From Paragorgia papillata (lineage: Eukaryota > Cnidaria > Anthozoa > Scleralcyonacea > Coralliidae): 64,000 nt of DNA. Every line of letters begins with the position of its first letter. Within the stretch, counting starts at the first letter, position 1. The position numbers and the translations under genes were made by a program. The stretch covers positions 22,501 to 86,500 of the forward strand of contig JAWNZC010000317.1 of NCBI GenBank assembly GCA_035771165.1, read 5' to 3'. Positions 32,222-41,900 of this stretch are shown one piece after another. The notes below the pieces were generated by a model. That model did no database searches. It saw only the letters and a list, made by a program, of their open reading frames with translations, and was not told the origin of the DNA.

Positions 32222-32908
32222 TTAAAGTTTCATTTTTTCAAAAGTTTCAGAAGTTTTTGTCATTTCATCATTCATAATTTTTGTAATTTCTTTACACTTT
32301 CTGATGCCACTCATTGCCTCTATTTTTAAAACATTTTCAACACTGAGAGCAGTCCCAAACATTTTGAATCCTGTTTGGTATGGTCTGTAAGCGTTATCTT
32401 TTGGGGAATAATTTAAAATATATTTTATTTCGTCAAATGTTTTTCGTTCTACCAGAGATGGTTTCTTAATTTTTTTGGAAAGGTCAGGTCTTTTACAGAT
32501 TCCCAAAATAATGAACATAAGATATTTTATACTAAAATTTTTCTCTGAGACCAATCCAAATCCTTTGAGATATTCTTTTGTTTTAAAGAAAAATTTCATA
32601 ATCTCGTAACCAACAATTTTTTCTTCCTTTGGGAACAGTTTCCAAAACATTTTTGCATAATTTTTGAGTCCCAGTGGTTTTGGTGGTTGGGTGGTACCTT
32701 TGTACAGCTTTTCCAACTCCAAACCACATTTTAAACAAATTATGAAGCATTGGAATTCTGCTGTTGGTCCTTTACAGCACCTGCTTTTGTTTTTGTAAGT
32801 TTCGAGTTCTAGAAGACTTTCATTAAAATCTTTGGGATTTTCTTCTTTAACTTCAATAATTGGGTTACAAAAAACATCTAAATATTGGAATGGTTTTGAG
32901 TTTGACAT
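32222..32908 (-). CDS. Zinc-ribbon-like protein, 228 aa, unknown
   Basis: Residues ~43-62 hold RCCKGPTAEFQCFIICLKCG, Cys-rich with a CLKCG knuckle, compatible with a zinc ribbon. The rest is helical and basic. Zinc-ribbon plus helical body is the layout of TFIIB-like and late transcription factors in large DNA viruses, a possibility worth testing. It is one of two minus-strand genes in the middle of the element. Its start context is AAATAAAAGAGATG. Confidence 0.55.
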   Translation of the reverse strand: MSNSKPFQYLDVFCNPIIEVKEENPKDFNESLLELETYKNKSRCCKGPTAEFQCFIICLKCGLELEKLYKGTTQPPKPLGLKNYAKMFWKLFPKEEKIVGYEIMKFFFKTKEYLKGFGLVSEKNFSIKYLMFIILGICKRPDLSKKIKKPSLVERKTFDEIKYILNYSPKDNAYRPYQTGFKMFGTALSVENVLKIEAMSGIRKCKEITKIMNDEMTKTSETFEKMKL

Positions 32909-32917
32909 CTCTTTTAT

Positions 32918-34135
32918 TTATATTAATCTTGCTATCCCTTTAAATACCAAAAAAACAGTTCCGATTGAAGCCCCAAAAACTTCTGGCAATCTGTCGTCAC
33001 TTTTTTCAGCAATGTCAGGAGTAAATATTCCTGGCTTGTATTTGCTTCCATCAGTTTCAACAGGTTTTACAAAAGTTTTTTCGGATGATTCGCCAACATT
33101 TTTGTTAACAAGTTTTAAAGGTTTGCCAATATTGAGACCCCTGTTAAGTCCCAGAGACATCCCGGTTGTGGCCAGTGTAAGAACATTATTGAACCCACTA
33201 ATTGGATTAATAAGAATTCTCATGTCAGATGGGATCAAAATTAAACCGGGAGACACAGCAAAATTTAGAACAACATTTGTGGACTTAATAGCTTGCCTCA
33301 TATTTGAAATGGAAACAGTAACGTCATCCTGGGCTATCGTATCCTCCATTAACTTTTTAAACACCTCTTGTGTTTGTAAACTTTTAGCACCTTCTCCAAC
33401 AATGACCCATCTTGTTTTTGCCTGGGCTCCCAAAACACAGTACACAAAAGATTCTAGGGATTGTTGGAATAATTTCTGACCCAAAAGTGTCAACCCATTG
33501 GAATCTTTGGGAATGAAATGTTTAAAATCATTGGGATGTCTAGAACCAGCTGAGACCAATTCTTCGTATGTGTTTACTCTTCCATAACTTTCTTTTGTTA
33601 AATTTACATATCTGACTTCATAACCAAGATCTTTCATGTCTTGTGTAAATTCTTTCGCATTTTGTGTTGAGTTTGAGATTTTTTTAACCCAAACATCATT
33701 AGGGTTATGTTGCAAAATTTTTATGGTTTCAGGTGTCAAAAATCTTCTTAATTTGTTTGGATGCTTTAAGAATCTCCTTACCTGAAAAACATAATGATAA
33801 TGGACAATACTTGTCAAAAAAGAAGACCGAAATCTTAGAAACCCATTTTTAAGATGCCTCCTAGAAATACCACACAAATAGCTTGCAACATAACTGGCAG
33901 CAATCGCCGTAAAATATGGAATAGTGATGAAATCATTTATGTTTGGATTTCTTGTTTTCAATGGTTGTTGAAATGTCAAATCAATGGGATTTAAATTTAC
34001 AATGAAGTTTTCTCTTTCATTTACAAAAATTGTAATCGTGTTAATGTTTACAGAAGCCTTCTTTTGTTTGGAAAATTTTTGAACTGTCCCAGAAACATCC
34101 CACGCTTCTGGCCATTTTTCCTTGTTTGATGTCAT
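32918..34135 (-). CDS. Unknown 405-aa protein
   Basis: It stands between the zinc-ribbon gene and the integrase, in opposite orientation to the integrase, whose start is 27 bp away. The protein has an N-terminal beta-rich part, an HYHYVFQVRRFLKHP basic motif, a long middle and a C-terminal hydrophobic segment (FGASIGTVFLVFKGIARLI). I recognise no family and no catalytic motif; it does not show the His-Asp-Cys pattern of an adenain-type protease. Conserved length and intact frame suggest it is functional, possibly structural. Confidence 0.65.
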   Translation of the reverse strand: MTSNKEKWPEAWDVSGTVQKFSKQKKASVNINTITIFVNERENFIVNLNPIDLTFQQPLKTRNPNINDFITIPYFTAIAASYVASYLCGISRRHLKNGFLRFRSSFLTSIVHYHYVFQVRRFLKHPNKLRRFLTPETIKILQHNPNDVWVKKISNSTQNAKEFTQDMKDLGYEVRYVNLTKESYGRVNTYEELVSAGSRHPNDFKHFIPKDSNGLTLLGQKLFQQSLESFVYCVLGAQAKTRWVIVGEGAKSLQTQEVFKKLMEDTIAQDDVTVSISNMRQAIKSTNVVLNFAVSPGLILIPSDMRILINPISGFNNVLTLATTGMSLGLNRGLNIGKPLKLVNKNVGESSEKTFVKPVETDGSKYKPGIFTPDIAEKSDDRLPEVFGASIGTVFLVFKGIARLI

Positions 34136-34161
34136 TGTTTATTTAAAACTTTTTGAAATAA

Positions 34162-35133
34162 ATGGAAGACGAACTTTTACTTATTGATCTTGAACTTCGA
34201 GATATTTACTACAATCCTGTAACTGGTTACCAATCTATGGAAAAACTTTACCAAGCTGCTGTAAAAGAAAATCCTTCAATAACCCGAAAACTGGTTAGGG
34301 AGTGGTTACACAGTCAAAAAGTTTTTACCTTACACAAACCTATCAGAAAACCAAGAAAATATCAAAAAACATTTGTTAAAAATCTTGCTGACCAGATGCA
34401 AATGGACTTGGTGGATATGGCGAAATTTGGTTCTGAAAATAATGACCAAAAATGGATCTTAACAGGTATTGAAATTTTGTCAAGATTTGGTTTTGCAGTT
34501 CCTGTCCATAGAAAAAGTACTGTTGCTATGGTGCCAGGTGTTTCAAAAATGTTGGAAGAATTTAAGAAAAGATTTGGCAAATATCCAGAAACAGTCCAGT
34601 TTGACGAGGGAAAGGAGTTTTACAATGTTGGAGTAAAAACTCTTTTGAAATCTTTAAACATAGAATATTTTTCATCCAGATCCCACAGAAAGGCTGCACT
34701 TGTAGAAAGGTTCAACAGGACTTTAAAAACCAGGATGTGGAAATTTTTTACTTTCAAAGGGAACAAAGAGTGGTTAAATAGTCTTGACAAATTTACAAAT
34801 AGTTACAACAACACCATCCACAGTACTATTAAAATGAAACCCAAAGATGTCAATGATAGCAACCAATCCAAAGTATTTTTTACACTGTATGGGATTCCAC
34901 CTCTTGAAGATAGTATAAAACCAAAATTCAAAATTGGGGATCATGTCAGAATCCAAAAATACAGAAAAAACTTTGCAAAAGGTTATGATCCAAATTTTAC
35001 AAATGAAATTTTTACTGTGTCAGCGGTTTTTAGAGGTGTTCCTGTCATGTACAGAATTCGGGATAAGGAGGAAGACATTATGGGAAAATTTTATGGCGAG
35101 GAGCTGGTTAAAGTTATTGGGGGACAGACATAA
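34162..35133 (+). CDS. Retroviral-type integrase (RVE)
   Basis: 323 aa. Catalytic triad D82 (MQMDLVDM), D148 (VQFDEGKEF) and E182 (VERFNRT), with about 33 residues between the second and third. An N-terminal helical region precedes the core, and a C-terminal SH3/chromo-like barrel follows (FKIGDHVRI, RDKEEDIMGKFYGEEL). It would insert the linear element and produce the 6-bp duplication. The start is in GAAATAAATG, back to back with the 405-aa gene. Confidence 0.95.
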   Translation: MEDELLLIDLELRDIYYNPVTGYQSMEKLYQAAVKENPSITRKLVREWLHSQKVFTLHKPIRKPRKYQKTFVKNLADQMQMDLVDMAKFGSENNDQKWILTGIEILSRFGFAVPVHRKSTVAMVPGVSKMLEEFKKRFGKYPETVQFDEGKEFYNVGVKTLLKSLNIEYFSSRSHRKAALVERFNRTLKTRMWKFFTFKGNKEWLNSLDKFTNSYNNTIHSTIKMKPKDVNDSNQSKVFFTLYGIPPLEDSIKPKFKIGDHVRIQKYRKNFAKGYDPNFTNEIFTVSAVFRGVPVMYRIRDKEEDIMGKFYGEELVKVIGGQT

Positions 35134-35140
35134 ATAAATA

Positions 35141-36625
35141 ATGGATGGATACAATAGACCTGGAGGCGAATATAAACCCCCCGAAGAAGTTGAATTGAAA
35201 GGAATGGGTGGAGGGGGTGGTGAAGACCCCAATGCGCCTGGATTTGCAGAATCGTCTTTTATAGAAAATGAAGACGATGTGGATGATAACGATGATATTG
35301 AAGATGTAATTCCAGAAGGAATGGATTCCAGACCAAAATTTGATGACGATGAATTCATCAAAAATTATAAAGAAAATATTGACAAAGAAGAACAGGATTC
35401 CATAGAAGCTGAAAATGCTCAGCGAGAAGCGAAAAGAAAGGAAGAAATAAAACATTACAAAAAACAACGACGAATTCTTCTAAATGGGGTTAAGAAGTTT
35501 TACAGGAAATATCTAAACCAGGAAGTTTACGCAAGAGATGGTATCATTGAAGGAAAACCAAAAGGAGACTATGACAACGCAAGTAAAGAACTTCTAAAAC
35601 ATTCATTTCTGGTTTTCAACAAAAAAGGAATTCTAACTGGTTTAAACTTTCAAGACAAAAAGGTTATGGTTGCGGATGGAAAAGGAGGATTCAGAATATC
35701 CGAAAAAGCTAGTAGATCTGTTGTTGCTGAATTTACCAGACTTAGAGCACTAGCTGCCATAGAACACAGAAAAACAGCCAATGCAACCATTGAAGATGTT
35801 ATTGGAACTTTACCTGGTACAACCGCAACAAATGAAATTAGAGACAATGTTATACAAGATTTGCGAAATGAAATAATAATGTTAACGGATGAATTAGCAA
35901 TATTAAGGGACAACATTGACATTGAAAACCAAAATGTTTTTCAAGGAGGAGATATTAACAACAAATTAACTGATGTCTTGTTCGCCAATGCAAAAGAAAA
36001 TGAATTTGACAGCAATCTTAGTAACCTTATGGGAACAGTAAAAGACAAAACTGCTCAAATTAATCAGCTATCAGGACAAGAGAGATGGGATTTCATAGAA
36101 GGTAACAAAGTTGCTGCCGTAGCCAATAAAGACCTTTACACTGACAAAGCTGCCGCAGAACAAGATCCAGTTGTAAAAGAATTTTACAAAGGTATGGCAA
36201 ATGTGTGCAAGGTAAAAGCTGATGAAATGAGACTGTTAAACAATGAAAAACCAAAGGAAGAAGCAACAAAACAAAAAATAGATGATAATATACAAACCAA
36301 ATTCGAAAAATTTAAAGAATGGGCCAAACAAAACATGGGAGTCTCTGCTGCCATTGCCATTTCCATTGCTGGGATCATAACAACTGTGGCACTAGCTGGA
36401 AAAGCTGCTGTTGTAACAACTGCAAAGGCAACAGGAGCATTAGGAAAAGCATTGGCAAAAATTGCGAAAGCTGCTTGGCCCATAATAGCACCAATTTTGA
36501 GCATATTGGCAACTGCATTGTCATGGGGTGCAAAGGGTTTGGCATGGTTGGCAAAGAATTTGTGGGTCCTTGCGATAGGTTTGTCATATTTTGTGTATAC
36601 AGAGTACAAAAATTATAAGAAATAA
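35141..36625 (+). CDS. Large acidic, coiled-coil, membrane-ended protein, 494 aa
   Basis: Residues 1-30 are Gly/Pro-rich (EYKPPEEVELKGMGGGGG). Residues ~40-95 are very acidic (ENEDDVDDNDDIED). The middle is helical and partly coiled coil. The last ~120 residues are hydrophobic, Ala/Gly-rich helices (ISIAGIITTVALAGKAAV, then IIAPILSILATALSWG and LWVLAIGLSYFVY). A virion membrane or scaffold protein is plausible. Proteins of this layout recur in Polintons but their role is not known to me. It begins 7 bp after the integrase stop, in AAATAAATAATG. Confidence 0.65.
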   Translation: MDGYNRPGGEYKPPEEVELKGMGGGGGEDPNAPGFAESSFIENEDDVDDNDDIEDVIPEGMDSRPKFDDDEFIKNYKENIDKEEQDSIEAENAQREAKRKEEIKHYKKQRRILLNGVKKFYRKYLNQEVYARDGIIEGKPKGDYDNASKELLKHSFLVFNKKGILTGLNFQDKKVMVADGKGGFRISEKASRSVVAEFTRLRALAAIEHRKTANATIEDVIGTLPGTTATNEIRDNVIQDLRNEIIMLTDELAILRDNIDIENQNVFQGGDINNKLTDVLFANAKENEFDSNLSNLMGTVKDKTAQINQLSGQERWDFIEGNKVAAVANKDLYTDKAAAEQDPVVKEFYKGMANVCKVKADEMRLLNNEKPKEEATKQKIDDNIQTKFEKFKEWAKQNMGVSAAIAISIAGIITTVALAGKAAVVTTAKATGALGKALAKIAKAAWPIIAPILSILATALSWGAKGLAWLAKNLWVLAIGLSYFVYTEYKNYKK

Positions 36626-36636
36626 CATCATAATAA

Positions 36637-37137
36637 ATGAACACAGAATATGCAAAAATGGGAGAACCAGAAGAACCGCAAGATTTAAATCTTAGGGAAG
36701 ACTTGATCCGCCTATCCTTTGCAAAGGAGATCAAATATTCAGAAGCATATCTTAAAAAAGCTTCAATGAACCAACTAGAAAAAATTAAACAGAACTATGA
36801 TAGGGTCCAACTTGACAAAACAACAACACTGTTAACTGAGACTCTTGTTACCAAATTCTCAGAGTTGATGGAACAGTTAGATTTGGTACAAAATGATGAA
36901 AAACTGGATGCAGAATTATCTTCAAATAAACTTTTCTGCGATGACGTCAGGTCATTGGTTTTGAAAGTTTCTCCATATATCCCAATGATTGGTTTGCTGA
37001 CGGGTGGCATTATTATTGCCAAACATGTTTGGAATAAGGGTCCTGGTTTAAATAAAAAAGATGTTCCAGTACAAAGTAATGAAAATATTGCTGAAAATCT
37101 CAGTGGTGGCAACCCTGTTGATCCCAGTGACAGTTGA
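36637..37137 (+). CDS. Single-span membrane protein, 166 aa
   Basis: The N-terminal ~120 residues are helical and charged, with coiled-coil potential (YLKKASMNQLEKIKQNYDRV). One transmembrane helix (YIPMIGLLTGGIIIAKHVW) follows at about 120-138, and the tail is polar. It starts in ATAATAAATG, 11 bp after the previous gene. No family is recognised. Its position next to two other membrane-linked genes suggests a joint structural role. Confidence 0.6.
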   Translation: MNTEYAKMGEPEEPQDLNLREDLIRLSFAKEIKYSEAYLKKASMNQLEKIKQNYDRVQLDKTTTLLTETLVTKFSELMEQLDLVQNDEKLDAELSSNKLFCDDVRSLVLKVSPYIPMIGLLTGGIIIAKHVWNKGPGLNKKDVPVQSNENIAENLSGGNPVDPSDS

Positions 37138-37198
37138 GTTAATATTAATTAAAATTTTACTATTTTCATAATTTTTGTTAAGTTATGAAAAAATAAAA

Positions 37199-37510
37199 AT
37201 GGGCAACTCAAAATCAAAGCAAAAAGAAAAACTTAACAAGAACCATATTACCAAAAAGGGGTTCCAGTTTGGTATCAGTTTTGGTAGAGAGGACCTGGTC
37301 ATGGAAGGTAATCTGCAAATAGGCTGGACAAATAAAACAGTCAAAAATTACTCAAAGGTACCAAGTTGTAAAAAATCGTCATCTGTGGAATCTTTTAAAA
37401 ATGAAATAAATGATGATGCTAACAAGAATTCAAAATTGGTACCGACAAATTCGGAAAAAAAGGACAGACAGGAGGAACACACTTCTCAGGAAAAAATGGG
37501 TACAAAATGA
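37199..37510 (+). CDS. Putative N-myristoylated protein, 103 aa
   Basis: The frame is open from 37175, but I choose the ATG at 37199 since it follows AAAAATAAAA and gives MGNSKSKQKEK, a textbook myristoylation signal (Gly2, Ser6) followed by a polybasic stretch. The body has a short beta-like part (FQFGISFGREDL, GNLQIGWTN) and a polar, disordered tail. Myristoyl plus basic cluster would bind it to membrane. Function is not recognised. Myristoylated small proteins occur in several large DNA viruses. Confidence 0.7.
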   Translation: MGNSKSKQKEKLNKNHITKKGFQFGISFGREDLVMEGNLQIGWTNKTVKNYSKVPSCKKSSSVESFKNEINDDANKNSKLVPTNSEKKDRQEEHTSQEKMGTK

Positions 37511-37600
37511 AAAGGACATATGGGTGCACAACAACGAAAGACATGAAAATTATTACTGAAATTGAATTTAAAAGAAATAAAAAAAAGATATAATAAAAGA

Positions 37601-38092
37601 ATGAACAGTGTAACAAATGAAAACCTAATTACAATGATGAAAATTCATCAAAAAATGATCCATCAAATGATGACTGACGAAGGAAGAGAAAATGACCCTT
37701 CATATATTCAGTTCCAAATCTCAACTTCTAAAATTTTAGAAGAACATATAAAAAAACAAGAGTCAAAAAAATACTGTCGTGCAAATCTTAGAAAAATGGC
37801 TGTTGAAAAAGGAATTAAAGATGTTGGCAACCTTACCCAAAAAACTTTGTGCGAAATGTTTAACATTTCATATATTCCATACATTTCCAAAGGTCACCCA
37901 GATTACCCCATTATCAAACCTATTAAAGTCCTGTTTACAGCTTTGGATGACAATGATAAAATAGAGTTTGATAGTATGAGTCAAGCTGGCAAAGCAATAG
38001 GAAAAAAAGGATCCAAAGCAATCAACTACGCTATAACCAACAACACAATTGTTCCATACAATGGAAAACTTTGGACTGTAAGCAGAGTATAA
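37601..38092 (+). CDS. Putative DNA-binding protein, paralog 1, 163 aa
   Basis: The frame opens at 37562; I choose the ATG at 37601 after ATATAATAAAAGA. Residues ~78-100 read LRKMAVEKGIKDVGNL and LCEMFNI, like a SAP/LEM helix pair. Residues ~130-163 read DSMSQAGKAIGKKGSKAIN and GKLWTVSR, like NUMOD-type or other helix-turn-helix modules of viral and homing endonuclease proteins. Both segments recur in the next gene (38163), so the two are paralogs. Role inferred to be DNA binding; no nuclease core is visible. Confidence 0.6.
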   Translation: MNSVTNENLITMMKIHQKMIHQMMTDEGRENDPSYIQFQISTSKILEEHIKKQESKKYCRANLRKMAVEKGIKDVGNLTQKTLCEMFNISYIPYISKGHPDYPIIKPIKVLFTALDDNDKIEFDSMSQAGKAIGKKGSKAINYAITNNTIVPYNGKLWTVSRV

Positions 38093-38162
38093 AAACACAT
38101 ACCAAAAAATCTCTTATTCAAAAAAATAAGAAATTTTAAAAGAAAACCACTATAATAAAACA

Positions 38163-38582
38163 ATGACAACCCTTAAAGAAATGTTTGGAAAAAGAATGCA
38201 ACTTAGAAAAAGTGCTTTCAAAAGACTTCAAACAATACGAGAAAAAAATTTTCCACCAACATGCCTCAAAGAACTCAGAGAAATAGGAGGCAAAATGGGT
38301 GTTAAAGGTTCCAAAAGTCTCAACACAGAAACACTCTGTCAAAAACTTAACATACCATTAGTCAAAAATGAAGTTTACGACAAACACCACAGAAATGTCA
38401 TTAGGTCACCTGTTAAAATAACTCTGACTTCATTTGATGGCGTCAAAACAGAAAACATAGTGTTCCCAAGCATTTACAAAGCTGCAAAAAAATTAGAAAA
38501 AAATCCAAGTTTCATCCCATACTGTATCAAAAAAAACAAGGATGTCCTGTTTGAAGGAAAACACTGGTCAATAAGTCGTTAA
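38163..38582 (+). CDS. Putative DNA-binding protein, paralog 2, 139 aa
   Basis: Shares with the 37601 gene a helix pair (LREIGGKMGVKGSKSL, then LCQKLNI), a central beta stretch (PVKITLTSFDG) and a C-terminal module (FPSIYKAAKKLEKNPSF, GKHWSISR). The N-terminus is basic. It starts after ACTATAATAAAACA. Tandem duplication within the element is the likely origin. Function unknown. Confidence 0.6.
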   Translation: MTTLKEMFGKRMQLRKSAFKRLQTIREKNFPPTCLKELREIGGKMGVKGSKSLNTETLCQKLNIPLVKNEVYDKHHRNVIRSPVKITLTSFDGVKTENIVFPSIYKAAKKLEKNPSFIPYCIKKNKDVLFEGKHWSISR

Positions 38583-38724
38583 TTTTTTAAAAAACTACTA
38601 TAATAAACAGTAGCCAACTGTTTTCTAAGACTATGCTTCCTAAGGTTTGGTAATTCGTAAGGTTTGGTCATCACTATTTTAAAATTACTATCCATGTTGG
38701 GTAGTAATTTTTTTATGAAGTTTT

Positions 38725-38841
38725 TTACAAAAGTAATATTATACTCACCAGAAGAAAATTTAAAATAATAACTGTAACCAAAAAAACAAACCATGAAAAA
38801 ACTTTGGTTATGGATTTATCAATTTCCATTGCTATGTCCAT
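38725..38841 (-). CDS. Possible 38-aa single-span membrane protein
   Basis: On the minus strand an ATG after TATAAAT opens a 38-aa frame: a short acidic head (MDIAMEIDKSITK) followed by one hydrophobic helix of about 23 residues (WFVFLVTVIILNFLLVSIILLL). It lies in the ~320-bp gap before PolB. Viroporin-like peptides have this form, but such a short ORF could be chance. The gap also contains ACTATAATAAA at 38597-38607 and 38884-38894. Confidence 0.35.
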   Translation of the reverse strand: MDIAMEIDKSITKVFSWFVFLVTVIILNFLLVSIILLL

Positions 38842-38901
38842 ATTTATATTTAAAGGAATAATTTTTTTTAAAATTTTTTTCATACTATAATAAATAGCAT
38901 C

Positions 38902-41900
38902 ATGACCAAATATACAAATGATCCAAAACTTCTTAAAATTCGGGAAGCAGCACGTCTTAGAAAACAAAGACAGCTGCAGAGGGACAAAGAAATGAATCCC
39001 TTCAAACCCGAAAGACTTGCCAAGCTCCAAGAGAAACAAAAGGCAAAGGAGTTAAAGAAGGAGAAAAAACTTGTTAATCAACAAGACAGGCTTCAAGACG
39101 ACCTCAAAAAATTTCAACAAAAAACAGAAAGAAAACTACAGACAAAGGAACGAGAAAAATGGACCAAGGAAATTAAACAGGAAGAGGCAAGACAAGACAA
39201 GTTCAAATGGGACAAAAAATGGTTGGGTACTGGTAAAAAACTTAAGAAAACCCGTCAAGTCCTTGGCAACAAACTATCAAAAATTTTCAGAAAGAAGTCA
39301 AAAGCCAACAAAAAAATTCGGCAAACGGAGCCCATCATGATCAAAAATTTCTTAAATGGAAAGTCAGCCCTGTACGAAATCTCGGGCCAAAATTTTAAGG
39401 ATCCAGGGGTGTTTTTGGAACAAACAACAGCCAGTGTTGAAAATCTCATAAACAGCATTGAAAATTCCAAAAAAGTCAAGACAACCCTGATCTGCAAACT
39501 TGTCCACTATGATTATGTGGAAGGTCTCGAAGAAGTGGATCTTTTCTACTTTACTTCCCACATGAAAGCCATGACGACTGAGGAGGATGTTACAGAGTTG
39601 TACAAAGAAGCAAAAAGAGAGATGCTTGAAAATTTGTCATCTCATCAGAAAAAAGGTTCTGGATGGTCAATAAGATCAGTTGAAAATCTCCATATCTCCA
39701 TAACAAAATACAAACCTTTAAATGGGAAAAAATACCAAGACCTACCAAAATTCATCAGAGACAAAAAAGCAATCATCAACCCAAAAAACCTGAAAGATGA
39801 CTATTGTTTTCTGTACGCAGTCGCCATTGCTGAAACCCTTAAAAAAGAGCCAAATGCTAAAAACCTTGAAAAAATTCCCGTGTCAATCCAACTTATGGTT
39901 GAAGAGTACGATGTGCAAGGATTGTCATTTCCAGTACAAATTAAAGAAATTTCAAAATTCGAAAAACATAACAAAATAGGTGTCAATGTTTTGTCATACG
40001 ATGATGATATTAAAAAAGTTTTCCAAATGAGAATCTCAAGGTCCGAACATGACAAAAGGGTCAACCTGTTTTTGTGGAATGACCATTTCAGCTGTGTAAA
40101 GGACAAAAGCAAACTCCTATCAAAACAAAAAAACAAACACCAACACAAAAAATTCTTCTGCGACTTTTGTTTAAACCCCTTTGAAACAGAGGCAGCACTG
40201 GAAGAACACATAAGCCATCTTATTTGTCAATCCCATGATGCCCAGATCCAAGAGTATCCAGAAAAAGGTTCTGTTATGGGTTGGGGTTTAAAAGATTTTA
40301 GAAAAACCCAAGATGTTCCATTCATTATTGTGGCTGATTTTGAGTGTATGCTGAAACCCTTGAAAACCCTAAAAAATGACGAGTCCAAAAGTTATACTCA
40401 AAAATATCAAGAACATATCCCAATCAGCTATGGTTTTAATATTATTTGTTCTGACCCATCTGTATTTCCTGGCAAATATGTAAGTCATACAAAAAAATAT
40501 GATTTTGAAGATATTGGTCAAATGTTTGTCGAAAGGCTAAAAATAGAATCCACAAAGATTTGGCATACATATCTCAAAGAACCAAAAAAAATTATAATGT
40601 CAGCAGAGGATGAGACAAACTTTCAAAATGCAACCAAGTGCTATGTTTGTGGTGGTCAGTTTGTACAGAAAAAAACAAAAATTTTGGACCCCCGAAGTTT
40701 GTGGAAAGCCAACAAAACAACTGCAAAATCTAAAGTTAGGGACCATGACCATTTAAATGGGAAATATCGAGGAGCAGCCCACAACGACTGCAATTACTCA
40801 ATGGGAAGTGCCAAACACATTCCAGTTCTGTTCCATAATTTTAGTGGTTATGATGCCCACTTAATTGTAAAATATTTGGGGCTGTCTGGTGGCAAACTTG
40901 GTTGTATTGCAAAAACCGAGGAGGAATATATCAGTGTAAACAAAACCCTATGGATGGATGGTGGTTTAAAGAAAAATGCTAATGGTGAGACAGTAAAAAA
41001 ATGGATGCCTTTGGAATTGCGATTCTTGGACTCATTAAAATTTATGGCAAGTTCTCTAGCAACACTGACATCAAACCTACCAAATGACGAGTTTCATTAT
41101 ACAGAAAATGGTTTCAATGATCATCCAAAGGAAAATGTGGATCTGCTGAAAAGAAAAGGGGTTTTCCCATACGAAATTTTAACCAGTTTGAAAAAGTTGG
41201 ACTGTCCAGAATTCCCACCACATGAAAAATTTTATTCAAAATTAACAGGCAAAAATGTAAGCATTGAAGATTACAACCATGGCAAGGATGTCTGGCAAAA
41301 GTTTGGTTGCAAAAGTTTGAAAGATTATATGGAACTATACCAAAAAACAGATGTGTTGGGACTCTCTGACGTCATCCAAAGTTTCCGAAAGATGTGTAAA
41401 AACACTTACAAACTTGACCCAATGTGGTACTACACAGCTCCAGGATTGGCTTGGGATGCCTTGTTAAAAATGTCTGGTCAACAGCTGGAATTACTTTCAG
41501 ACCCCAACATGTTTCTTATGATCGAAAAAGGAATTCGTGGTGGGATCTCAACTATTACCCACAGATTTTCAGAAGCCAACAATGGGTATATGGAGGAGTA
41601 CAATCCTGAAAAAGAAAGTGTGTTCATTCCATACCTTGACAAAAATAACTTGTATGGTCATTCAATGGTCCAACCACTGCCAGTCAATGGTTTTGAGTGG
41701 ATTCCAGAAAATGAACTCAAAGACTGGCATAAATATTTGAAGACAGATGATGAGGGATGTTTTCTGGAAGTCAATTTAAAATATCCTGAAAAACTCCATG
41801 ACTTGCATAATGAAATGCCTTTTGCAGCTGAGCGAATGATAATTAACAAGGTTGAAAAGCTGGTCCCAAATTTGAATGATAAGGAGAAATATGTTGTCCA

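Noticed and set aside
38579..38794. 71-aa minus-strand frame before PolB
   Set aside because: Begins in the repeat-like spacer without the start motif and shows no domain; the shorter 38-aa frame is marginally better.
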